Position numbers and translations under genes: made by a program. Positions 1 through 5,489 of a stretch of 8,128 nucleotides of DNA are shown here, one piece after another. This stretch comes from Candidatus Glassbacteria bacterium RIFCSPLOWO2_12_FULL_58_11. GTDB taxonomy: Bacteria > Gemmatimonadota > Glassbacteria > GWA2-58-10. The notes below the pieces were generated by a model. That model did no database searches. It worked only from the letters and a program-made list of their open reading frames with translations, and was not told the DNA's origin. Position 1 is the first letter of the stretch; each line of letters starts with the position of its first letter. Location of the stretch: positions 1-8,128 of the forward strand of contig MFIX01000037.1 in assembly GCA_001780825.1 (NCBI GenBank), written 5' to 3'.

Positions 1-624
1 CCACTCCGGGTGCTGCTCCAGCTCAGCGATCGAGGCCACGGTCTGGTTGTCGTCTTTCAGGTACCAGATGCCGATATCGGCGTCCATGTGATGCCAGGCG
101 CCCTCCCACTTGGCCTCGGAGACAGTGTGGTGCCAGATCTCGTACACCCGGGCCTCGAGGCCCGCGGCTCGGCAGAGACCGACAAACTGGCAGGCGGCCT
201 GGGAGCAGATATGGTATCCCCAGATGTTGAAATGGCGGACCGGGTTGTCGCTTGTCTTGTCTTTCGGGTAGCTCCACCAATAGGTCTCTTTCTCGACAAA
301 ATCGAAAATCGCCATCGCCTTTTCTTTCTCTGTCGTGCAGCCCCGGGTGATCTCTTCCGCCATGTCTTTCAGCGTGTACCAGTTGTACTTGCCGTTGACC
401 GTGATCCGCGGGTTAACCACCGCCTGGCCGCCGGTATTCTCGATGGTGATTTCCAGGTTCTCGGGGGTCAGCGTGCCGCCGACTTCGATTTCGAAGCTCT
501 GGCTGCCGGAGGTGATAGTCTCCGTATGTTCTTTGACCGCGCCTTTATCGGATTCGGCGGCCAGGAAGCGGACCTGAATCAGCACAGCCGCCAGCAACAG
601 AATAAGCAGTCTTTTTTTCACCAT
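1..624 (-). CDS. Secreted transglutaminase-like protein, 3' end outside the window
   Basis: The first 208 residues are present; the frame is open to the window edge, so the C-terminus is missing. Residues 1-23 form a signal peptide (MVKK, then a Leu/Ile/Ala-rich core ending in LAA). A beta-rich segment follows at about 40-80, then a transglutaminase-like core with the expected catalytic triad Cys140 (in GYHIC), His166 (in HHTVSE) and Asp181 (in HHMDAD). The start at 624 is fixed by GGAGG at 634-630, 5 nt upstream, and by the signal peptide beginning right there. The family has a papain-like thiol fold; bacterial members are cross-linkers, proteases or amidases, so the reaction is not known. 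From residue 129 on it aligns without gaps to the protein encoded at 7280-5490, about half identical (38 of 75 by hand count), with all three triad residues at the same numbers. It lies 148 bp downstream of the jelly-roll gene ending at 773. Family certain, substrate unknown. Confidence 0.86.
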   Translation of the reverse strand, partial: MVKKRLLILLLAAVLIQVRFLAAESDKGAVKEHTETITSGSQSFEIEVGGTLTPENLEITIENTGGQAVVNPRITVNGKYNWYTLKDMAEEITRGCTTEKEKAMAIFDFVEKETYWWSYPKDKTSDNPVRHFNIWGYHICSQAACQFVGLCRAAGLEARVYEIWHHTVSEAKWEGAWHHMDADIGIWYLKDDNQTVASIAELEQHPEW

Positions 625-638
625 GGAGTCCTCCGATG

Positions 639-646
639 CGGATTGA
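639..646 (-). promoter_or_regulatory. Leader motif TCAATCCG upstream of the second transglutaminase-like gene
   Basis: On the minus strand TCAATCCG ends 14 nt before the start codon at 624 and just precedes the Shine-Dalgarno GGAGG. The same eight bases occur in the same place before the paralogue starting at 7280 (7298-7291). It may be a leftover of common ancestry of the two genes rather than a working site. Confidence 0.3.
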
Positions 647-772
647 GTTGATTGAACGAGCAATAATTGAGAGTCCGCCGAAAATTACGATTTCAAAATC
701 AGCACCCGCATGCGGAAAGAAAAAATACTGCTCCAGGGGTGGGTCCGTCGGGCTTGCGATCTACAAACGGTC

Positions 773-1693
773 TCATTCCGTAATCTTCAGATTATCGACC
801 CAGATACTCTGCTCGTGCGGGACCCCCGGCCCGAAATAGGGGGTCATCAGGAACTGGTTGATTTTCATGTCCGGGTGCGCCCCGGTGCGGAACAGCACAT
901 CGTGGTAGTCCAGGACCAGTTTTCCATCGTACCAGTACTGCAGGACTCCATCCTTGACGCCTTTCCCGTCAACAATGCTGTTGAGCTTGAACCGGGCCTG
1001 CACCTGGTGCCAGTCGCTCTTGTAATTCGGGCCGGGGTTGTCGCTGAACAGCACGCTGTCCGAGTCCCAGCTCTTGCCGTTCCAGTAGAGATCGCCGTTC
1101 TTGTAATGCCCCCCTTTGTAGCCGTCGCTGTCGCCATTGCCGCCGGCGACCGAGCGCTTTTCAGTGATCCCGGTCAGGTCCTGGCCGATCCGCGCCTGGT
1201 CTATGTTCGCACCATCCTGGATCGCCAGGCGGGCCCTTCCGCCTACCACCTCGATGTAAAAGCACAAGTGGCTGAAAGCCGGTCCGGCAAACTCCTGGTC
1301 CTCCGTCGTGAGAAAATGCATCTCGTGCGGGTGGTAATTACGGCCGGTCCAGTTCCAGTCCGCGCTGTGCTTAATCGAGAAGCTCAAAGTGACGCTCTCG
1401 GTAGGCGCGATATGCGCCCGGGCTCCACCGCCCGCGGGACTGATATCGCCTTTTTTCAGCCAGTGCCAGACACAGCTCCGGGTGCTCCCGGCTAGATGTT
1501 CCTGGTCGGAAAGCTCCATCCGGGGGCTGTCGTACCAGCCGCGCGACTCCCAGTTCGTTTCCTCGAACGGTTCATCAAACAGCACTTTCCCGCTCGCGGC
1601 CGGGGCGGATTGCGCCGGGGTTCGGCCGCCGAACCAGCAAAGAAAGACCAGTGTTCCGAGAAAAGAGATTCGTTTCCATCCCAATCGGCTCAT
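773..1693 (-). CDS. Secreted concanavalin A-like (jelly-roll) protein, short paralogue
   Basis: A 306-residue protein with a signal peptide at about 1-28 (SRLGWKR, a hydrophobic core, then TPAQSA). The rest is one beta-rich domain that looks like the concanavalin A-like lectin/glucanase fold, which includes polysaccharide lyases, glucanases and glycan-binding modules. Visible marks are FDEPFEETNW near 39-48, YHPHEMHF at 120-127, a glycine/aspartate-rich block AGGNGDSDGYKG at 183-194 that could bind calcium, YWYDGKL at 243-249, and a closing GPGVPHEQSIWVDNLKI. It is about half identical to the protein at 2894-1755 over this whole domain, but ends at LKITE without the dockerin-like tail of that paralogue. 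The start at 1693 has GGAGA at 1705-1701, 7 nt upstream. The frame stays open to 1777, but that extension overlaps the upstream gene, lacks a ribosome site and would bury the signal peptide. It follows the paralogue after 61 bp. Catalysis is not shown; it may only bind glycan. Confidence 0.75.
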   Translation of the reverse strand: MSRLGWKRISFLGTLVFLCWFGGRTPAQSAPAASGKVLFDEPFEETNWESRGWYDSPRMELSDQEHLAGSTRSCVWHWLKKGDISPAGGGARAHIAPTESVTLSFSIKHSADWNWTGRNYHPHEMHFLTTEDQEFAGPAFSHLCFYIEVVGGRARLAIQDGANIDQARIGQDLTGITEKRSVAGGNGDSDGYKGGHYKNGDLYWNGKSWDSDSVLFSDNPGPNYKSDWHQVQARFKLNSIVDGKGVKDGVLQYWYDGKLVLDYHDVLFRTGAHPDMKINQFLMTPYFGPGVPHEQSIWVDNLKITE

Positions 1694-2369
1694 TTTCGAT
1701 TCTCCGGTTCGCGTGATCATTTTAGAGCAAGGATAAAGCAATATTTTATCAGGATTACCGGTAGGCGCCGCCGACAATATCCTCTAACAGGGTAAGCGCA
1801 TCGCCGGCGCCGTAGCGGCCGTCGCCATCGCGGTCCAGGCCCGTATCTCCGGGATGGAGGAAGCCTTTCAGCAGCAGGGACAGCACATCGAGGATATTGG
1901 CCTTGCCGTCTCCGTTGATATCGCACTGCTGCGGCAACGGCAGAACTTCCTCCTCTTGGACGATTTTCAGATCATCAATCCAGATTGATTGCTGGTGAGC
2001 CACTCCGGGCCCGAAATAAGGCAGGAGAAGGAACTGGTTAAACCTCATTTCCGGGAATTGGCCGGTATGGAAAAGGATGTTGTGATGCTCGAATATAAGC
2101 TGGTTATCGTACCAGTACCTCACAACCCCATTGTTGACCCCCTTGCCATCCACTAGGCTGTTCAACTGAAAATGCACCCTTATCAGGTGCCAGTCTCCCT
2201 TGTAGAGGGGACCCGGACTGTCGCTGTAAAAAAGCGAATCGGAGGTCCAAGTCTTGCCGTTCCAGTACACAGTCCCGTTACGATAATAATCGCCCTTATA
2301 ACCATCGCTGTCGCCGTTACCCCCGGCGACCGCCCGGCTCTCGGTGACATCAGTCAGGTCCTGGCCGAT
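1072..2369. repeat. Diverged direct duplication between the two jelly-roll genes, offset 1180 bp
   Basis: The two jelly-roll genes are also alignable as DNA. Block 1071-1190 matches 2251-2370 without gaps at a constant offset of 1180 bp; I count 88 identical bases of 120. The longest exact run I noticed is 17 bases (1173-1189 and 2353-2369), in the part encoding the IGQDLT segment. The mismatches fall largely at third codon positions, as expected for an old tandem gene duplication under selection. The coordinates span from the first copy to the second. Confidence 0.7.
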
Positions 2370-2894
2370 ACGGAGCTGGTCGATATTCTGCCCATCCTGA
2401 ATCCCGAACAGGAGCTTGCCGTCCATCGGCTCGACATAGGTGGTGAGCCGGGTAAAAGCCGGCCCGTCGTAGTCCAGATTCTTATTGGTCATGAACAGGA
2501 TCCAGTGGGGATGATAGCCCACGTGGGTCCAGTCCCAGTCCGTGCTGAAGCGGGTATAATAGCTGACTGTCAAGCCCTCGACCGGCTCGAACAGCACCCT
2601 GGCGCCTCTTGAGTCGGGTGTTGTATCTCCAGCTTTCAGCCAGGTAAACTTGCAGGAGCTTTGTCCCTGGGCTGGATTATTGTAGTCCAGTAGCATGTTC
2701 GGCCCATCGTACCAGCCGCGGGTGTCCCAATTTGTGTCCTCGAACGGTTCCTGGAACAGCACGGTCTGCGCCGTATCCGCGCTGTCACCCGCGGCGGCAG
2801 GATCGGAACCGGACAGGATAGGAGCCTGTAAAGCCGTGGTTAAAGCGGCTGTCAGAAGCGCCAGCAAGAACAAATTGGGGTTCTTTAGGTGCAT
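1755..2894 (-). CDS. Secreted jelly-roll protein with C-terminal dockerin-like calcium-binding tail
   Basis: A 379-residue protein. Residues 1-24 are a signal peptide; about 25-42 is an Ala/Asp/Ser-rich linker. About 43-313 is a concanavalin A-like domain with the same marks as its neighbour: FQEPFEDTNW, GYHPHW at 126-131, AGGNGDSDGYKG at 190-201 and GPGVAHQQSIWIDDLKI near the end. After an acidic and proline-containing linker (EEEVLPLPQQ) comes a tail with two EF-hand-like loops: D325-N327-D329-D336 and D354-D356-D358-D365, each followed by a hydrophobic LL helix. This matches the dockerin type I duplicated pattern. In cellulosomes dockerins dock onto cohesins; in many other bacteria such tails appear on secreted proteins with no known cohesin, so docking is only possible here. 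The start at 2894 has GGAGGTG at 2903-2897. It lies 55 bp after the esterase and 61 bp before its paralogue, suggesting cotranscription. Glycan binding or cleavage is inferred from the fold. Confidence 0.78.
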   Translation of the reverse strand: MHLKNPNLFLLALLTAALTTALQAPILSGSDPAAAGDSADTAQTVLFQEPFEDTNWDTRGWYDGPNMLLDYNNPAQGQSSCKFTWLKAGDTTPDSRGARVLFEPVEGLTVSYYTRFSTDWDWTHVGYHPHWILFMTNKNLDYDGPAFTRLTTYVEPMDGKLLFGIQDGQNIDQLRIGQDLTDVTESRAVAGGNGDSDGYKGDYYRNGTVYWNGKTWTSDSLFYSDSPGPLYKGDWHLIRVHFQLNSLVDGKGVNNGVVRYWYDNQLIFEHHNILFHTGQFPEMRFNQFLLLPYFGPGVAHQQSIWIDDLKIVQEEEVLPLPQQCDINGDGKANILDVLSLLLKGFLHPGDTGLDRDGDGRYGAGDALTLLEDIVGGAYR

Positions 2895-2926
2895 TTCACC
2901 TCCAGCAGCCTGTTCCGGACACTGGG

Positions 2927-2941
2927 TTTAGCTGCGCTAAA
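2927..2941 (-). repeat. Short inverted repeat TTTAGC-TGC-GCTAAA
   Basis: A perfect 6-bp stem with a 3-nt loop lies in the 55-bp gap between the esterase stop (2950) and the dockerin-tailed gene start (2894). No T-run follows on either strand, so it does not look like an intrinsic terminator. It could be an operator or an RNA-processing hairpin within the operon. The same TTTAGC/GCTAAA arms recur at 5228-5252. Confidence 0.35.
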
Positions 2942-2949
2942 GTCTGATT

Positions 2950-4971
2950 CTATTTCTTTAAATTCAGCACCTGGGGCACGGTGTAAGCCCTGCGGAAACG
3001 GTCTTCCGCGCCGAGGAGCTTGTAGATGTCACGTGTGTAACCGAGATCCTCATACTCGTGGGTCAGGACGGCGAGCTCGCGCGGGGCAAGAAGCGCCAAG
3101 GCCTGGGGGATGTCGGTATAGCGCAGCACATTCAGAAAATAAGGCCCATCCTGGTGAGTCAGGGTCGGATTGGACAGGATAACCCGGGTTATGCGCGGAT
3201 CGAGAAGAGCGGCATAAGCCCCCAGGATGCCCTGTGCGCCCTTGCCGGCAACGGTCAGCTCGGTGCCATCGAACGAGGGCAGCTTGGCCACGTAGTCCAC
3301 CGCGCAGAGGATATCATAGAGCCGCATGTCATCGAGCGTGCGGCCGAGCAGCATCGAGAGCCGCTCGAATTTCCTCTTCTGATTGCCCTCCCAGATCGCC
3401 CTTCCCAGGCCCCGGGGGAAAACCATGTGGCGGGAGCCGGCATAGCCCGGAAACGGGTAGGCTTTCATGAAATTCCAAATCCCCATGTCCTCGGTATCCC
3501 CCTCGGAGGCGATATACAAAATGGCTTTCTGTTTCGGTCCATCGCTCTCCGGCACATAAGAGATAACTCCGACCTGGATTCCCGGCTCGGTTTCGAGCAG
3601 CACCGCTCCGTGCTCGCCCTGGTTCACCTGGGTCCAATTGACCTTGGCCGGCAAATTGCGGAAGACAACTTTATGCAGACGGTCCATAATTTCTTCGCGC
3701 TTATCCTGCCACTGGCCCGGGCTGGAGTAAGTCTCGATCTTCGCCATGGGAATCAGCAGCTCCTGGATGCGGGCATTGATATTCTGCGGATGCTCGCCGT
3801 ACATCCCGCCCAGAGCGCCCAGTTGCTCGTACTGGACCTCCTCGAAGGGTATCTCTTTGATCTTGCCGGTCTTGCCCAGGAGCCAGCGGTTGCTCCACTC
3901 GACCGCCTTGACGCATTCTTCGGGGGTATAGGCGTGTGGACCGCCGACCTCGAACATTCCGGTCTTTTCCGGCACACCGAACCAGTTGTAGATTTCTTTG
4001 GTCCGCTCCAGGACAGACTTGTAGCCCTCAGGCGGATAGTAACTGTCGCCGGTCGAGTTATGCATCAGAAAGGGCCGGGGAGCGATCAGCGCCGCCAGCG
4101 TGGGCCAGTCGTGACGGTAGGTGTTAATAAAATAGGCGCAGTCGCAATGCATGCGCTCCAGGTCGAGCTTGACATGGGTCAGGATATTCGCGGTGCCGGC
4201 CACCGGCTGCACTACCGCGAAACGGTCATCGGCCGCTCCGGCCATCCAGCTCAGGTGCCCGCCGCCGGATACTCCGTTGACAGTCAGTTTCTTCCCATCC
4301 ACATCGGGACGGGTCAGCAGGTAGTCCACGGCCCGCATCGCGTTCCAGACCTCGATCCCGATCGGCGTATAGCCCCGGGCAAACCAGTCCCACATCCCTC
4401 TGGAATTTGTCCCCCGGTGAATACCGAAAACTTCAGCCACCTGGATCGGATCGATTTCCATGCAGATGTAGCCATTGGCGACCCAGGGAATAGCATAATT
4501 CTGGCGCAGCGCTTTGGCCCCGTAAAGATCGGCTGAATGGCCCGGACCCCAGACCACCGCCGGGAACGGCCCTTTGCCCTTTTTCGGCTTATAAAGGTTG
4601 GCGGTTACATAGAATCCTGGAAGACTTTGGTAGTACATGACCTCGACCGTATAGTCCTTGCGCTCCACCGTGTGTACGGTCGTCAATTGCAGCGGGGTCC
4701 TGGGTGGCAGGGGGTCGAGGCCGATCATGAACATGAATTCGCGGTACAGGCTGTCCCGCCGGGCCTCGATCATCGCGCGCGAACCGATCCGTGCTGCGGC
4801 CTCCCGGTCCAGTTTCTGCGCCTCGGCGATCAGGTAAGAGTCCATGCGCTGCGGATCCAGTGAAACAGTCTCGACATCGAACTGCTGGGCGTAGGAGGAA
4901 CCGATCAGCGGGAGCGCCGCCAGGATGGCGATCAGCCGCATTAAAACAACCCATAAATTTAGGCGCGACAT
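2950..4971 (-). CDS. Secreted two-domain alpha/beta hydrolase, acetylxylan esterase-like, second domain without nucleophile
   Basis: A 673-residue protein with a signal peptide at about 1-29 (ending SSYAQ). After a helical segment (about 40-85) comes an alpha/beta hydrolase domain at about 95-370. Its probable triad is Ser235 in GVSGGG, Asp309 in STGDSYY and His346 in GGPHAYTPE. WGPGHSADLYG at 141-151 fits an oxyanion-hole region. The layout resembles carbohydrate esterase and acetylxylan esterase-like hydrolases, which remove acyl groups from plant or microbial polysaccharide. A second, similar domain occupies about 460-673: the strand-turn that should carry serine reads AGKGAQG (575-581), where Gly578 replaces it, so this half is probably not catalytic. 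The start at 4971 has AGGAG at 4982-4978, 6 nt upstream; Met11 lacks such a site. The gene follows a 518-bp gap that may hold its promoter and precedes the jelly-roll genes closely. Esterase role likely; the ester cleaved is unknown. Confidence 0.82.
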   Translation of the reverse strand: MSRLNLWVVLMRLIAILAALPLIGSSYAQQFDVETVSLDPQRMDSYLIAEAQKLDREAAARIGSRAMIEARRDSLYREFMFMIGLDPLPPRTPLQLTTVHTVERKDYTVEVMYYQSLPGFYVTANLYKPKKGKGPFPAVVWGPGHSADLYGAKALRQNYAIPWVANGYICMEIDPIQVAEVFGIHRGTNSRGMWDWFARGYTPIGIEVWNAMRAVDYLLTRPDVDGKKLTVNGVSGGGHLSWMAGAADDRFAVVQPVAGTANILTHVKLDLERMHCDCAYFINTYRHDWPTLAALIAPRPFLMHNSTGDSYYPPEGYKSVLERTKEIYNWFGVPEKTGMFEVGGPHAYTPEECVKAVEWSNRWLLGKTGKIKEIPFEEVQYEQLGALGGMYGEHPQNINARIQELLIPMAKIETYSSPGQWQDKREEIMDRLHKVVFRNLPAKVNWTQVNQGEHGAVLLETEPGIQVGVISYVPESDGPKQKAILYIASEGDTEDMGIWNFMKAYPFPGYAGSRHMVFPRGLGRAIWEGNQKRKFERLSMLLGRTLDDMRLYDILCAVDYVAKLPSFDGTELTVAGKGAQGILGAYAALLDPRITRVILSNPTLTHQDGPYFLNVLRYTDIPQALALLAPRELAVLTHEYEDLGYTRDIYKLLGAEDRFRRAYTVPQVLNLKK

Positions 4972-4982
4972 TACTTTCTCCT

Positions 4983-4991
4983 GATTGACAG
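4983..4991 (-). promoter_or_regulatory. Leader motif CTGTCAATC before the esterase ribosome site
   Basis: On the minus strand CTGTCAATC directly abuts the Shine-Dalgarno AGGAG (4982-4978) of the esterase and ends 11 nt before its ATG. The identical nine bases lie before the transglutaminase-like gene at 7301-7293, ending 12 nt before that ATG. The two genes are unrelated in protein sequence, so shared ancestry is a less easy explanation here. Function unknown. Confidence 0.35.
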
Positions 4992-5002
4992 TTTAAGTCA
5001 GC

Positions 5003-5118
5003 GCCGCCGGTCCGGCTGGTAATGATTCGATCCGGAGTGATAAATTCATTCGAGGAAAATCTATCCGGGCCGGCCTGCGGATACGGATGCCAGCCGGCGG
5101 ACCGGCTGCGCGCCGGTC
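5003..5118. repeat. GC-rich nested inverted repeats in the esterase leader region
   Basis: CAGCCGG (5091-5097) and CCGGCTG (5102-5108) form a perfect 7-bp stem with the 4-nt loop CGGA. An overlapping alternative stem pairs GACCGG (5100-5105) with CCGGTC (5113-5118); both cannot form at once. In addition CCGGCTGG at 5012-5019 pairs with CCAGCCGG at 5090-5097, enclosing the first stem. No T-run follows on either strand, so these do not look like terminators. They could fold in the leader RNA if transcription starts further right, or be a degenerate REP-like pair. Confidence 0.45.
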
Positions 5119-5227
5119 TGGTTATGGACCGCATTTCTCAATATTGGCGATGGAATTTACGATAATGAGAAACCGCGGGCAAGCCGCCGATTGCAATTAA
5201 TTCATATTTAAGCAGTTAATTAAAAGC

Positions 5228-5252
5228 TGCTAAACCAGATTCAGATTTAGCA
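5228..5252. repeat. Inverted repeat TGCTAAA ... TTTAGCA
   Basis: Perfect 7-bp arms (5228-5234 and 5246-5252) enclose 11 nt in the AT-rich middle of the gap, about 257 bp upstream of the esterase start. The size and symmetry suit a dimeric regulator site, but nothing proves it. The core TTTAGC/GCTAAA also forms the hairpin at 2927-2941. Confidence 0.35.
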
Positions 5253-5463
5253 ATAATTGTGCGAGAGGCGATCCGGCCACATTTGAAAAATAATCATCGG
5301 TTCTATCCCGTTTAATTCACAAAATACCAATTGACGATTTTTGCAGGGGAGACGGTCCAAGCAGCCCTGCTGCGCTCGGGATATTTCTGAACGCCGGACG
5401 GATACAGAGGTCAGCCTCTACCGGGTTTGCGGCCATTTTTTGAATTATCCAAGCTATTTCCTC

Positions 5464-5481
5464 TTAAGCGTGTTAAGCGTG
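5464..5481. repeat. Tandem 9-mer TTAAGCGTG, two copies
   Basis: Two exact, directly adjacent copies (5464-5472 and 5473-5481) lie 8 nt beyond the stop codon of the transglutaminase-like gene ending at 5490. Probably a local slippage duplication. Confidence 0.6.
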
Positions 5482-5489
5482 ACCTTGGC

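Larger units (their letters stand above)
4972..5489. other. 518-bp gap with inverted repeats, probable promoter region of the esterase operon
   Basis: No convincing gene lies here; the open frames are short and lack ribosome sites. The part next to the esterase (4998-5120) is GC-rich with nested inverted repeats. The middle (5150-5345) is AT-rich, with TTAATT-type palindromes at 5195-5202 and 5216-5223 and a hairpin at 5228-5252. The part next to the transglutaminase-like stop (5346-5489) has a tandem 9-mer and a weak hairpin at 5406-5419. I found no clear terminator for the upstream gene and no -35/-10 pair at good spacing for the minus strand; a pair at 5330-5325 (TTGGTA) and 5305-5300 (TAGAAC) with a 19-nt spacer is the best I see and is weak. 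The AT-rich centre remains the likeliest promoter site. Confidence 0.5.

Noticed and set aside
706..715. Perfect palindrome CCGCATGCGG between the short jelly-roll gene and the second transglutaminase-like gene
   Set aside because: It has no loop for a stable hairpin, and on the minus strand the T-rich run comes before rather than after it, so it is not a terminator; a ten-base palindrome can arise by chance.
710..1495. Plus-strand open frame (261 residues) opposite the short jelly-roll gene
   Set aside because: Antisense to a gene with a clear paralogue next door; the translation shows only low-complexity Val/Ala/Pro stretches.
1694..1777. Upstream extension of the short jelly-roll gene to 1777 or 1720
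   Set aside because: Starting at 1777 would overlap the end of the preceding gene; neither start has a ribosome site, while 1693 has GGAGA at 7 nt spacing and a signal peptide directly after it.
3058..4536. Long plus-strand open frame (492 residues) opposite the esterase
   Set aside because: It is antisense to a gene with a signal peptide, ribosome site and catalytic motifs. Its translation has no recognisable domain, and the length follows from the GC-rich codon use of the true strand.
5406..5419. AGAGG-TCAG-CCTCT hairpin as terminator of the first transglutaminase-like gene
   Set aside because: The stem is only 5 bp and no T-run follows on the minus strand.
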